Positions 16,846 to 25,170 of a stretch of DNA of 33,985 nucleotides are shown here, in pieces. The notes below the pieces were generated by a model. That model made no database searches and had not been told where the DNA came from. It worked only from the letters and a program-made list of their open reading frames with translations. Both the position numbers and the translations under genes were made by a program. Source of the stretch: Prochlorococcus sp. AG-355-A18 (GTDB lineage: Bacteria; Cyanobacteriota; Cyanobacteriia; PCC-6307; Cyanobiaceae); NCBI GenBank assembly GCA_003280985.1, contig QCDH01000013.1, positions 1-33,985 of the forward strand. Direction: 5' to 3'. Each line of letters opens with the position of its first letter. Within the stretch, counting starts at the first letter, position 1.

Positions 16846-17384
16846 CCTAAATTAAAAATTAAGTAAGCCATTGAAAGCATTGCAATTGCAATAAATAAAC
16901 CTTTTATTCGATTAGTTAACAATGAAAAAAGAGATAAATCCTCAGAAAAGTATCCGCCAAAACTACCTGTGATGAATAATATAACCATTGGTAGAGATGC
17001 CATTCCGAAAGAATAAGATATAGATCTTACAAATCCAAAATTTAAATAATTAAAAATAAAAGAACCTATTGAAAACAATAAAAAAGATGCAAATAGAGTT
17101 ATAGAAACTTCAGCATCTAAAGTGTGAGGTAAGCTACCCTTTAATTCAAATTGCTTTTTACATTCTCTAATTTGTCTTTTAGAAAGCTTTAAATAACCAG
17201 TTTCAGGAATTCTTTGCGACTTATATTTTCTTAGTAATCTTGCTTCAAGAGTTTCTGGCTCCTTAGTCATAATTGATGTTAATAATTCATCTGGCTTTAA
17301 TTTTTTAATTTTCTTTTCAAGATTATCCGTTTTCCCAATCCTATAAAGGTCTCCTACTCTAATAAGGTAAACATATCCCGACAT
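16842..17384 (-). CDS. GIY-YIG/T5orf172-like domain fused to C-terminal membrane segments
   Basis: 180 residues. Residues 3-20 (GYVYLIRVGDLYRIGKTD) match the opening of the T5orf172/GIY-YIG fold: Y-V-Y-L-I, a short turn, then Y-x-I-G-K-T. The later stretch ETLEARLLRKYKSQRIPETGYLKL resembles the E-x-x-LH-x-x-F-x-x-x-R-x-x-GEWF part of that family, with E48 as the likely acidic residue. From about residue 94 there are three hydrophobic segments (94-113, 122-145, 160-179). A nuclease-like domain tethered to the membrane is unusual, and it may have another role. Stops of this gene and the SDR overlap in TTAA. Confidence 0.65.
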   Translation of the reverse strand: MSGYVYLIRVGDLYRIGKTDNLEKKIKKLKPDELLTSIMTKEPETLEARLLRKYKSQRIPETGYLKLSKRQIRECKKQFELKGSLPHTLDAEVSITLFASFLLFSIGSFIFNYLNFGFVRSISYSFGMASLPMVILFITGSFGGYFSEDLSLFSLLTNRIKGLFIAIAMLSMAYLIFNLG

Positions 17385-17458
17385 TTGCGTTGTAAAATTA
17401 ATACTGTTCCTACTTAGATAATACTAAAAGAATTAGGGAAATTAAAAGTTTTTACAAT

Positions 17459-18118
17459 ATGAAAAACGATATTTTATATTCATTTCGAAGATGTCCATAT
17501 GCAATTCGTGCAAGATGGGCCCTGTTAATTTGCGAAATAAAAGTAGAGATAAGAGAAATTGATTTAAAAAATAAACCTCTAGATTTTTTAAATAATTCAA
17601 AGACGAAAACGGTTCCAATTCTTATAAAAAAAAATAGTGAAGTTATTGAAGAAAGTCTTGAAATTATTCTGTGGGCTCTCTCAGAGTCGAAAAAAGAAAA
17701 CATCAAATTAATTTATTTTCCTGAGAACAAAAAGGAAGCTATTTTTAAAATAATTAATGAAAACGACAACGAATTCAAATATCATTTAGATAGATTTAAA
17801 TATGCCACAAGATATAAAGATAGTGATAAAGAATTTCATTTCACAAATGCTATTAAATTTATAAAGAGATGGAACGAACTACTTGCAGAAAACAAATATT
17901 TTTTTGGAGATAGCCCCACAATCGCTGATTGGTCTATTTGGCCTTTTGTAAGACAATTTAGAATCGCTTGTGAAAGCCAAAAAAGGATAAATTATTTTGA
18001 ACCTTCGATAAAAAACTGGTTAGATTCATTTGAGAAAAATAAAGAATTTAAATCCTTAATGTATAAATACGAATTATGGGAACCAAATTTTAGAAAGAAT
18101 TATTTTCCTTTTAATTAA
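17459..18118 (+). CDS. Glutathione S-transferase family protein
   Basis: 219 residues. The N-terminal thioredoxin-like domain begins LYSFRRCPYAIRARWAL with C12 in the position of the catalytic cysteine of omega/beta-like and CPYA-type GSTs. KTKTVPILIKKNSEVIEESLEIILWAL carries the cis-proline (VP) and the ES motif that binds glutathione. An all-helical C-terminal domain follows, containing DSPTIADWSIWPFVRQF. Substrate is unknown. Its TAA shares TTAA with the stop of the convergent small gene. Confidence 0.85.
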   Translation: MKNDILYSFRRCPYAIRARWALLICEIKVEIREIDLKNKPLDFLNNSKTKTVPILIKKNSEVIEESLEIILWALSESKKENIKLIYFPENKKEAIFKIINENDNEFKYHLDRFKYATRYKDSDKEFHFTNAIKFIKRWNELLAENKYFFGDSPTIADWSIWPFVRQFRIACESQKRINYFEPSIKNWLDSFEKNKEFKSLMYKYELWEPNFRKNYFPFN

Positions 18119-18372
18119 CTTTCTAACAACTTCCTTTTTTCAATTATTCTTGCTAACTCCAAAAAATATCCTGCAGTCCTAAATTTTCCAATATTTTTTT
18201 CCTTAAAATCAAGATCGCTTCTAATTTCTGCAGTCTCCGCCATTAGCAAATCTAAATCATTTGATCCAAGACTATACAATTCTCCTAGTTCGATTTCCCT
18301 TCCGAGTAAATGACTCCTAAACCACTTCCCTTTATTTTCTTGAGGTGGAATATCGTAGGGAGTAAATGACAT
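18115..18372 (-). CDS. Small conserved hypothetical protein
   Basis: 85 residues, no family recognised. It is soluble and mixed in charge, with FTPYDIPPQENKGKWFRS at the start and a central helix DLDLLMAETAEIRSDLDF. Codon use and sequence complexity look like those of a real gene. It lies between GST and the GltS-type gene, downstream of the latter on the same strand by 36 bases, and may be co-transcribed with it. Confidence 0.6.
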   Translation of the reverse strand: MSFTPYDIPPQENKGKWFRSHLLGREIELGELYSLGSNDLDLLMAETAEIRSDLDFKEKNIGKFRTAGYFLELARIIEKRKLLES

Positions 18373-18408
18373 TAAAATAAAATTTAGGTTAATACTATTC
18401 TAGGGTTC

Positions 18409-19797
18409 TTATTGAAACTTTTTCATCTCTACTTTATTAAAAATCAATGCAATAAAAAGAATTGCGAATGTAATTAGGGCACAAATTTCTGTCCAATAAT
18501 CTAACCCAATTTTAGAAATCATTAATGGTGCAAGAACTGTAAATAGTCCCCCAGAAAGAATTAACTGAGCGAAAAGCTGTTTTGACGTAAAAATTGGTAA
18601 AGTCTTAGAAATATTTTTAGGATCTGCAAGCCTTAAAAGAAGTAACCCAGAAGCTACTACACCAGTGGAATTGCCAAACTCTATCAAACTTTTTTCAAAC
18701 CAATAATCATCAAAAATAAAGTATGCGAAATAAGCAATGCAGATTAAATTCCAAAATAAACCGAAAATAGTAAACACTAAAATAAGTATCCAATTATCAA
18801 AAACAACAGCAATATCTAAACTGGCCATAGCTGTAAAAATCAACAAATCTGTTGATAAAATACCAATCTCTCTTTGCAGAATATTTGAAATAAATTCTGT
18901 ATTTTTGGTTTTCTCCAAAATATATCTTATAAGGAGCGAACCTATAAGAATAAAAGGGAATACTGGTAGTGAAAAAATAATTTCCTTCGAAAAATCTCCA
19001 AAAGAACTTGAAATATACCTTAAAAATTTAAGTAGCAAAACACCAAAAGAAATTGCCAAACCAGAGAATCCAAGATTTATTATAAAAATTCTTAAATCTG
19101 CAAAAATTCCAGTCTTATTTTTTCCATTTAGAGTATCTTTTTGTTCAATAATTTCCTCAGTATCTGAAAGGCCTAAAGTTCTACCAAGAAAAATAAATCC
19201 ACTACCCAATATTGAAGAGGATAAAAGACCCATTGTTGCCATAGCCAAACCAAGATCTAAACCATTTGGGAAACCGAGTTTATTAAAACTTTCACCGATT
19301 ATTGAAGCAGCTCCATGACCACCCTCAAAACCTACCTCTATTAAACAACCCATTAGAGGGTTTGAATCCATAGACGGAGGCAGAAAATATTTAACAACAA
19401 GACCACCGACAAAAAATTGTCCGAAACCCAGTGAAAGAGCTAACAGAAATTGATTAAAAATTGGTTTAACTAAACCATTTATATTTGGGATAGGTCTTCC
19501 CATCATTAAAGTTGCGAAGACTAATGATAAAAGAGGAGTAGGAAAATTACTCCAAACATTGATTGTTTCTTTTGGCAAAAAGTGTATCGCTCCAAATGGG
19601 CCTATAGATATACCTAAAATTCCTGATATGACAGCTATCGGTAATCCAAATCTCTCGAGTTGAACAGCTAGTTTAAATTTTCTCCCAAAAATCAACAAAA
19701 AAAATATAATTAATAATCCCAAAAAACTTATCAATAGAGAATTTGAAAAAATATCTTTATTCTGCAGAGAAAAAATATTCAATGATTTCAAAAACAT
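18409..19797 (-). CDS. GltS-type sodium/glutamate symporter family protein
   Basis: 462 residues with about ten hydrophobic segments. Two features recall GltS: the GRPIPNINGL segment, and GFEGGHGAASIIGESFNKLGFPNG, which matches the conserved G-F-x-GGHG-(T/A)-A motif of the sodium/glutamate symporters. A second repeat-like half (FGNSTGVVASGLLLLRLADP) appears late in the protein, consistent with the inverted-repeat architecture of the fold. It probably imports glutamate or a related anion with sodium. It lies downstream of pcb on the same strand, separated by a strong terminator, so it is not expected to be transcribed from the pcb promoter. Confidence 0.8.
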   Translation of the reverse strand: MFLKSLNIFSLQNKDIFSNSLLISFLGLLIIFFLLIFGRKFKLAVQLERFGLPIAVISGILGISIGPFGAIHFLPKETINVWSNFPTPLLSLVFATLMMGRPIPNINGLVKPIFNQFLLALSLGFGQFFVGGLVVKYFLPPSMDSNPLMGCLIEVGFEGGHGAASIIGESFNKLGFPNGLDLGLAMATMGLLSSSILGSGFIFLGRTLGLSDTEEIIEQKDTLNGKNKTGIFADLRIFIINLGFSGLAISFGVLLLKFLRYISSSFGDFSKEIIFSLPVFPFILIGSLLIRYILEKTKNTEFISNILQREIGILSTDLLIFTAMASLDIAVVFDNWILILVFTIFGLFWNLICIAYFAYFIFDDYWFEKSLIEFGNSTGVVASGLLLLRLADPKNISKTLPIFTSKQLFAQLILSGGLFTVLAPLMISKIGLDYWTEICALITFAILFIALIFNKVEMKKFQ

Positions 19798-19836
19798 ATA
19801 ATTCTAAATCTAAATTAATAAACAAAATTTTTCAAA

Positions 19837-19860
19837 TAAAAAAGGCCCTTTAAAAGGGCC
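19837..19860 (-). terminator. Rho-independent terminator of pcb
   Basis: Read on the minus strand, GGCCCTT, loop TTA and AAGGGCC form a perfect 7-bp GC-rich stem (19844-19860) followed by TTTTTT. It lies 28 bases beyond the pcb stop. This is the best terminator in the window and is expected after a very strongly expressed antenna gene. Confidence 0.9.
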
Positions 19861-19887
19861 CTTGATATAAATGATTAACTTGAGAAT

Positions 19888-20946
19888 TTAATCCTTAAGA
19901 GTGATTGTGGCACTATCAATATTACTAATAGCATTTGTAACTCTCTTGAAATCAAAGCCTAATGCTCTTAGAGCATGCCAAAGGTGACCTTGAATAAAGA
20001 AGAAACCAAAGTAGTAGTGAACATTTGCTAACCATGCCCTTGATGTAAACTCACCATCAGGAAGATCAACAGTATCAATCCAATATGGAGAAATACTAAA
20101 CTTCAATTCAAGTGGTTCACCAAAATATTCAACAGGATAAACAGTTGTATTTGCTGCACTCCAGAAAGCTGCAATAATAGCCATCCAGCCTATACCTGCT
20201 AATGACCAAGATAGAACAGCTTCTGCTGATAGAAGACCTTTACCTTTGAACTTAGTAAATTCTCCCACCTGCTTAGTAGCGATATGCCATGCACCACCTG
20301 TAATCTCTACAAAAGCTAAGAATGCATGACCGCCCATAACCTCTTCCAGACTATCGATAGTCAAAAAGTCTGTTTGATGATTCCAAATTTTTGCTAAGTT
20401 TAATTCGTATTCAACTTGTCTTACAGCGCCAATAGCTGGATCATAAATTCCATGGACTCTGGCCCATTCAACGAAAGCAATAACTGCAAATCCTAAGAAG
20501 AGGAGATGATGTCCAAGAATAAATGTCAATTTGTCAGGATTATCCCATTCAATATTGAATTTTCTTGCTCTAGCAATATCTGAATCTTCTAAATTTCCTG
20601 GAAGAAGTAGAGAGTGTAAAAGTCCACCAGCAGCTAAAACCATAGAAGAAACTAAGTGCACGATTGCTATCGCAAGTACAGGTTTAGTATCTCCCATAGC
20701 AACGCCATTAGCGTCAAACCCTATTCCTAGAGTTGCTAAGTGTGGAAGAACAATTAAAGGTTGATGACCCATAGGAACACTAGGATCGAATCGTGAAAGT
20801 TCAAAAAGGGTGAAAGCACCAGCCCAGAAAACAATTAATCCTGCATGAGCTACATGAGCAGCGATAAATTTTCCTGAGCGATTAGCTACACCTGAATTTC
20901 CAGCCCACCACCCGTAAGTGGTATCTGGATTACCGTAGGTTTGCAT
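19888..20946 (-). CDS. pcbA: Chlorophyll a/b-binding light-harvesting protein Pcb
   Basis: 352-residue membrane antenna protein of the CP43/IsiA family, which binds divinyl chlorophylls and feeds photosystem II (or I) in Prochlorococcus. It starts [20 protein letters not shown], then shows six hydrophobic segments with conserved histidines ([59 protein letters not shown]). Length and the absence of the large lumenal loop of CP43 fit Pcb. The ATG is preceded by no clear Shine-Dalgarno and by a long non-coding region. A strong terminator follows. In high-light strains a single pcbA is usual, and I use that symbol by analogy. Confidence 0.93.
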   Translation of the reverse strand: MQTYGNPDTTYGWWAGNSGVANRSGKFIAAHVAHAGLIVFWAGAFTLFELSRFDPSVPMGHQPLIVLPHLATLGIGFDANGVAMGDTKPVLAIAIVHLVSSMVLAAGGLLHSLLLPGNLEDSDIARARKFNIEWDNPDKLTFILGHHLLFLGFAVIAFVEWARVHGIYDPAIGAVRQVEYELNLAKIWNHQTDFLTIDSLEEVMGGHAFLAFVEITGGAWHIATKQVGEFTKFKGKGLLSAEAVLSWSLAGIGWMAIIAAFWSAANTTVYPVEYFGEPLELKFSISPYWIDTVDLPDGEFTSRAWLANVHYYFGFFFIQGHLWHALRALGFDFKRVTNAISNIDSATITLKD

Positions 20947-21274
20947 TTAGGAAATGATTAGCTTAAACGTTTTGAGAATACTTTAATTTTCATCAAACGG
21001 ATGAATTCACAACAAAATTGTAAAAATTAGTAATCCTAAGAAAAAAAAATTAATTAATTTCCCAAAAATATTAAATTTAGAATAAGTTAGATTTCAACAG
21101 CAAAGTTATTGCTAGAGAATAGATTACATATCAATTTAAAAGAGTTTTAATTTTAATTTTTTTTTATTAAATTTCTTTTTGCTGACATTAAACGATGTTT
21201 TGTTTCATTAATACATCCTATTTATTGCCTCATTCTCAAACAATTATTAAATATGAGATAAGACATCTAATATT
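20947..21274. other. Long non-coding region upstream of pcb
   Basis: 328 bases with no convincing gene, very rich in A and T. It separates pcb (minus) from a 58-residue ORF (plus) and must hold both promoters. I see several weak -10-like hexamers but no promoter I would commit to, and no strong hairpin. Strongly expressed cyanobacterial antenna genes often have long leaders, so part of this is probably the pcb 5' untranslated region. Confidence 0.5.
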
Positions 21275-21451
21275 ATGACTACTTCTCAAGAGTCTTCTAG
21301 AAAATTTTCACTAGAAATGAAATCTGAAGTTCATTACAAAAAAGCTGCAAAATCTTACAGAAAATCGAAACAATATATAAATATGATTAACTTATATCCA
21401 ACTTTGCAAAACACTCTTATTGAATGTAAAGATGAGAATCTAATCGAATAA
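21275..21451 (+). CDS. Small hypothetical protein, 58 residues
   Basis: ATG at 21275 to TAA at 21449-21451. The peptide (MTTSQESSRKFSLEMKSEVH at its start) is basic, with a Lys/Tyr-rich middle (YKKAAKSYRKSKQY) and an acidic end. No hydrophobic segment or family is visible. An AAGACA tract precedes the start. It faces away from pcb and converges on the 77-residue gene. Support is limited to an open frame with natural-looking composition in a place otherwise empty. Confidence 0.4.
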   Translation: MTTSQESSRKFSLEMKSEVHYKKAAKSYRKSKQYINMINLYPTLQNTLIECKDENLIE

Positions 21452-21480
21452 ATATTGTATATATTTTCCCAAATCATTTT

Positions 21481-21714
21481 TTAGGCTGCGATATTATAGT
21501 TTTCTTCAGAATAAAATTTATTAATTATTTCTCTGCACATTTTTACATTGTAAAGGGCTTTGGGTTTCCAAGGTTTTTTCTGACCGAGTGGAGAGCTTTT
21601 CCAATGAATCCCAGGCTTGAGTATTCCATTTTCACGTAAAAAAGAAAGTTTAATTTCAGTTATTCCCAGTTTTTCAGAGGTCAACTCAGATGAGCTCCAC
21701 ATATCCCCTAACAT
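21481..21714 (-). CDS. Small putative DNA-binding (MerR/excisionase-like helix-turn-helix) protein
   Basis: 77 residues. SSELTSEKLGITEIKLSFLRENGILKPGIHW resembles the helix-turn-helix of MerR-like and excisionase-like small proteins, in which a conserved G-x-LKPG-x-HW follows the recognition helix. A tail with KALYNVKMCREIINKFY fits the same pattern. I infer DNA binding; a partner or target is not evident. It is transcribed downstream of the hisS group but separated from it by 136 bases. Confidence 0.5.
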   Translation of the reverse strand: MLGDMWSSSELTSEKLGITEIKLSFLRENGILKPGIHWKSSPLGQKKPWKPKALYNVKMCREIINKFYSEENYNIAA

Positions 21715-21850
21715 TGAATTAAGTAAATATAATTAATCCTTGATAACGTTAATTTTATTTTTTTGAAAGGGGTAAAACTTTTAAATAATTATTAAGTCAC
21801 AAAAAACCCAGTATTTACAAAGAAAAGAGATTTGAAAGATTTATATCAAA

Positions 21851-22150
21851 TTAAGAAATATTAAATAAAGAATCTTCATTTATGAATATCTCATCGATAC
21901 CCTTTCCTTGATTGATGGATTTATAGTTAACGTATTCTTCTGTAATCGATTGATGCTTTGAAAGATTGATCCAACCCTTCTGCCAATTTCCAGTATTTAT
22001 TAATTCTTCATAAGTAGTTTTTAAGTTAATTTCAGAATCAAGGACTGAAACCATTAAAAAACTAATATTTCCTTTTTCCTTAGTCTCATTTACTAAAACA
22101 AAATGTCTTAATCCATTTATAGGTTTATTAGAAGTCCAGTAATTTTCCAT
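21851..22150 (-). CDS. Conserved hypothetical protein, TIGR02450-like
   Basis: 99 residues. YWTSNKPINGLRHFVLVN followed by VSVLDSEINLKTTYEELINTGNWQKGW matches my memory of the TIGR02450 family pattern (W-x-x-x-x-P-x-x-G-x-RHF, VLD, W-x-x-GW). Function is unknown. It follows the 96-residue gene by two bases and is probably the third gene of a hisS operon. Confidence 0.6.
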   Translation of the reverse strand: MENYWTSNKPINGLRHFVLVNETKEKGNISFLMVSVLDSEINLKTTYEELINTGNWQKGWINLSKHQSITEEYVNYKSINQGKGIDEIFINEDSLFNIS

Positions 22151-22152
22151 AA

Positions 22153-22443
22153 TTATTTTTTCTTAATGTTCCCCTCAGAATTTTTTCTAGATATTTTCTT
22201 ATATTCATTTCTAATTTCGTCTAATAAAAGTTTTCTTTTATCCATGTAATTAAGAGAATCTTGTTTTGTTAAGTTATATCTTTCTTTTTTAGTTAAATTC
22301 ATCCAATTATTAAGATTCTTTTTATTGAAAGTTGTTATTTTTTTAGAATTAAAAACTTTTTGTTTTCTATTTAATTTAAGAAAATTCCTTAAATTAAAAA
22401 AAATAATTATAAAAAGAAAAATTATCACTATCTTCAAGAACAT
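22153..22443 (-). CDS. Small single-pass membrane protein, hypothetical
   Basis: 96 residues from the ATG at 22443, which overlaps the hisS TGA by one base (TGATG). A GTG one codon upstream (22446) is an alternative. Residues 2-18 are strongly hydrophobic (FLKIVIIFLFIIIFF), followed by a Lys/Asn-rich cytoplasmic-type tail. No family recognised. Tight coupling to hisS and to the gene after it indicates one transcript. Confidence 0.6.
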   Translation of the reverse strand: MFLKIVIIFLFIIIFFNLRNFLKLNRKQKVFNSKKITTFNKKNLNNWMNLTKKERYNLTKQDSLNYMDKRKLLLDEIRNEYKKISRKNSEGNIKKK

Positions 22444-23723
22444 CACTTTACAAGTAAGTTATTGTTTATCCAATTTTCTAATTTAATATCATTCTCAAAA
22501 GATATAACCTCCTCTTCATTACCATTACCTGTTTGATCAAAGAGCCTTATAATAAATTCCCCATTAACTGCCTCATCATCACCAATAACAATAATACTTT
22601 TAGATTTAAGTTTATTTGCCTTTTTAAATTGCTTAGAGAATGAGGCTCCGCTTAAATCTAACTCAACTAACAAATCATAATTTCTTAATTTTCTAGATAA
22701 ATCCATTGCTAATGATTCAGCAACTAACCCTTGATTGATGATATAGATATCAGTATTTCTTGGAATTTCAAGCTCTTTTCCTGCGAGTAAAATTAATCTT
22801 TCTAAACCAATAGCGAAACCAATTGCAGGAGTGTTTGGCCCTCCCATTTGTTTTATTAAATCGTCGTATCTCCCTCCTCCGCAAACTGTAGCTTGGGAGC
22901 CCAAAGCGCCACTAGTAATTTCAAAAGCTGTATGAGTGTAGTAATCTAAACCTCTTACAAGATTAAAATTTTCTACATAAGGTATTTTTAAAACCTCTAA
23001 TTGTCTTTTTAAGTCTAAATATCTGTTATGACTTTTTTCAGATAAAAAATTAAATAATCTTGGTGCATTTTCAAGAACTTTTTTAGTTTGAATGTTCTTT
23101 GAGTCAAAAATCCTCAAAGGGTTTTTAGAAATCCTATTCTGAGAATCTAAATCTAGAGAATCTTTATTTGTTTCTAACCACTTTAAAAAAGATTTTTTAA
23201 AATTTGATCTGTCATTAGTATCACCTAACGTATTTATTTCAAGATTGAGTTCTTTTATTCCTAATTTGCCTAATATATCCCAAGCTAAAGCAATAATTTC
23301 AACATCACTTCTAACTGAATCATGTCCTATAAACTCAACACCTAATTGATGAAACTGTCTTTGCCTGCCTGCTTGAGGTCTTTCGTATCGAAACATAGGA
23401 CCCATGTACCAAAGTTTTTGAAGAGGATTAGAAGATATTCCATTTTGTATTAACGCTCGTGCGACTGAGGCTGTTCCTTCAGGTCTTAGAGTGCAAGATC
23501 TCTCCCCCCTATCAAGAAATGTATACATTTCCTTACTGACAACATCTGTTCCTTCACCAATTCCTCTTATGAATAATTCGGTCATTTCCAATATTGGTGT
23601 TCTTATTTCTTTGATGGATGCTCTAGAAAGCTGCTCTAATAAAATTTTTTCAACGTTTTGCCACTTTATTAATTGATCAGGAAATAGATCTACTGTTCCT
23701 CTTAGGTTTTTTAAGTTATTCAA
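22443..23723 (-). CDS. hisS: Histidine--tRNA ligase
   Basis: 426-residue class II aminoacyl-tRNA synthetase. Visible motifs include the N-terminal LRGTVDLFP, TLRPEGTA at 78-85, motif 2 FRYERPQAGRQRQFHQLGVE at 111-130, the histidine-specific GLDYYTHTAFEI, and GGGRYDDL before motif 3 (AIGFAIGLERL). The C-terminal anticodon-binding domain contains DLSGASFSKQFKKANK. Length and motifs are complete. It heads a short operon with two small unknown genes. Confidence 0.96.
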   Translation of the reverse strand: MNNLKNLRGTVDLFPDQLIKWQNVEKILLEQLSRASIKEIRTPILEMTELFIRGIGEGTDVVSKEMYTFLDRGERSCTLRPEGTASVARALIQNGISSNPLQKLWYMGPMFRYERPQAGRQRQFHQLGVEFIGHDSVRSDVEIIALAWDILGKLGIKELNLEINTLGDTNDRSNFKKSFLKWLETNKDSLDLDSQNRISKNPLRIFDSKNIQTKKVLENAPRLFNFLSEKSHNRYLDLKRQLEVLKIPYVENFNLVRGLDYYTHTAFEITSGALGSQATVCGGGRYDDLIKQMGGPNTPAIGFAIGLERLILLAGKELEIPRNTDIYIINQGLVAESLAMDLSRKLRNYDLLVELDLSGASFSKQFKKANKLKSKSIIVIGDDEAVNGEFIIRLFDQTGNGNEEEVISFENDIKLENWINNNLLVK

Positions 23724-23821
23724 AGTTCTAAAAAATAATTCAAAATTTTTAATTCATCTAGAAATTAATCTTTGATTGGTTATTTTGTGAGACAATTTTA
23801 ATTTAACATTTAGAAAAACTA

Positions 23822-24244
23822 TTGGGAATTAATAAAAGTAAAGAGACTCAACATTGCGGTACAAAACCAAAAAAAATTGCTTTTGGAATAGCACCCCTTG
23901 GTATAGTTTCAATAGGAATAGTGCCAATGGGAGTAATAAGTATAGGGGTAGTCCCAATGGGTGTATTTTCTTTTGGTGCAGTCGCTATGGGAATAGTCAA
24001 TTTATCAGTAGTTGGGATGGGAATTATCTCTGCTGGTGTTACTACTATGGGGATATGGGAGTATTCACCAAATTCTCATAAAAATCATCATAATCATTCC
24101 AAACATATTTCAAATTCAAATAAGGAAAATATGATGTCAGATCTATTTAACACTAAACAAGAAGCTGAAAAGGCTGCTTCAAAATACGGATGTATTGGAG
24201 CACATAAAATGGGCAAAAAATGGATGCCCTGTATGATGCACTAG
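23822..24244 (+). CDS. Decapeptide-repeat protein with C-terminal DUF3721
   Basis: 140 residues from a TTG start; the frame is open only five codons further upstream and offers no better start. Residues 22-76 are eleven successive pentads of the form G-[IV]-[VI]-x-[IM]. They alternate so that the real unit is ten residues, GIVSIGIVPM. The regular glycine spacing suggests a beta-helix or a membrane-packed glycine ladder. A His/Asn-rich linker follows (HKNHHNHSKH, 86-95). The C-terminal 35 residues (LFNTKQEAEKAASKYGCIGA, then HKMGKKWMPC) match the DUF3721 pattern. The Cys, His and Met residues invite a metal-binding hypothesis, which is inference. Confidence 0.7.
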   Translation: MGINKSKETQHCGTKPKKIAFGIAPLGIVSIGIVPMGVISIGVVPMGVFSFGAVAMGIVNLSVVGMGIISAGVTTMGIWEYSPNSHKNHHNHSKHISNSNKENMMSDLFNTKQEAEKAASKYGCIGAHKMGKKWMPCMMH

Positions 24245-24274
24245 ATTTTTTCTTAGTCAAAAATTTATTGAATA

Positions 24275-25054
24275 TTAATTCAAAATCTCTACTCTAAAAT
24301 CAAGATTTTTTGCCTCTTCAGTAGTTAATTTTCTTGACCAAGCTCCTTGCACAGGACTATTCCATTTGAACCCAGCATTTTTAGCTAAAGATCTATCTTC
24401 GTAACTAATAAGCGCCTTATATAAAAACCTCGGTTCGGTGGCTTTAAGTAAAAGTTCCTCTAAATTATCGCATTTTTTGAAGACCTCAGATATATAAAAA
24501 CAATCAGATAAAGCTCTATGTAAATTCCAAACTGGTATTGAAAAAGATAAAGCTAGATCAGTTACTGAGGGTCTATTTTTTAGTGATTTTTGAAAAGACC
24601 AATTAATATCTTCCAAACTGCATATCCATTTTTTATTAAGTTTAGGTAATCTTCCTTTCCCAAACCATTTCTTATCAAACTCTACATTATGCGCGACGAT
24701 GAAATCCGAATAATCAACAAGTTTCAGAAAGAAATTCAATCCATCTTCCCATGGTTGAGAGATATTAGTTACTTCAGCAGATATACCATTCACATGTTCT
24801 GCTTCATTATTATTAACTGGTAATAAAAATGAAATTTGTGAAAGCACGCACTTAAAAGATACATCAAACAAAATACAACCTATCTCTATCACTTCATCTT
24901 TATTTTCATCTAAACCTGTTGTTTCGGTATCAAGAATTAAAATTTTTTCAATTTTTTTATTTTGATTAGCAACACTTTCTTCAGAGGGATAACTGATAAC
25001 TTGATCCTTAAGAATATCCAATTGATTTAATTCTTTTTTGTTAGATAGAGCCAA
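24275..25054 (-). CDS. DnaQ-like 3'-5' exonuclease
   Basis: 259 residues. The DEDDh exonuclease residues are all visible: D42 and E44 in LILDTETTGLD, D127 in AHNVEFDKKWF, and H179 and D184 in LHRALSDC. This resembles the epsilon subunit of DNA polymerase III and related proofreading or repair exonucleases. About 55 C-terminal residues (SYEDRSLAKNAGFKWNSP and GAWSRKLTTEEAK) form an extra small domain resembling DUF5710-like modules. A replicative epsilon role is possible but not shown. It is divergent from the DUF1350 gene. Confidence 0.85.
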   Translation of the reverse strand: MALSNKKELNQLDILKDQVISYPSEESVANQNKKIEKILILDTETTGLDENKDEVIEIGCILFDVSFKCVLSQISFLLPVNNNEAEHVNGISAEVTNISQPWEDGLNFFLKLVDYSDFIVAHNVEFDKKWFGKGRLPKLNKKWICSLEDINWSFQKSLKNRPSVTDLALSFSIPVWNLHRALSDCFYISEVFKKCDNLEELLLKATEPRFLYKALISYEDRSLAKNAGFKWNSPVQGAWSRKLTTEEAKNLDFRVEILN

Positions 25055-25170
25055 TTAACTGAATATACTTTCATTCATCTTGACGCATTTAATAAAAATT
25101 TCTCTTAAATTAATATAAATTAAGAAACATGATTACAAATAAATTTTTGAAACTTTTTAGTTTATGAAAA

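Noticed and set aside
18737-19318. 193-codon open frame on the plus strand
   Set aside because: It lies wholly opposite the GltS-type transporter, whose membrane segments and motifs are clear. The plus-strand product is basic and without recognisable domains.
23869-24060. Repeated GGxATAGTxxCAATxGG units in DNA as a CRISPR or regulatory array
   Set aside because: Units are imperfect, contiguous and keep the reading frame with synonymous differences, so they are protein-level repeats.
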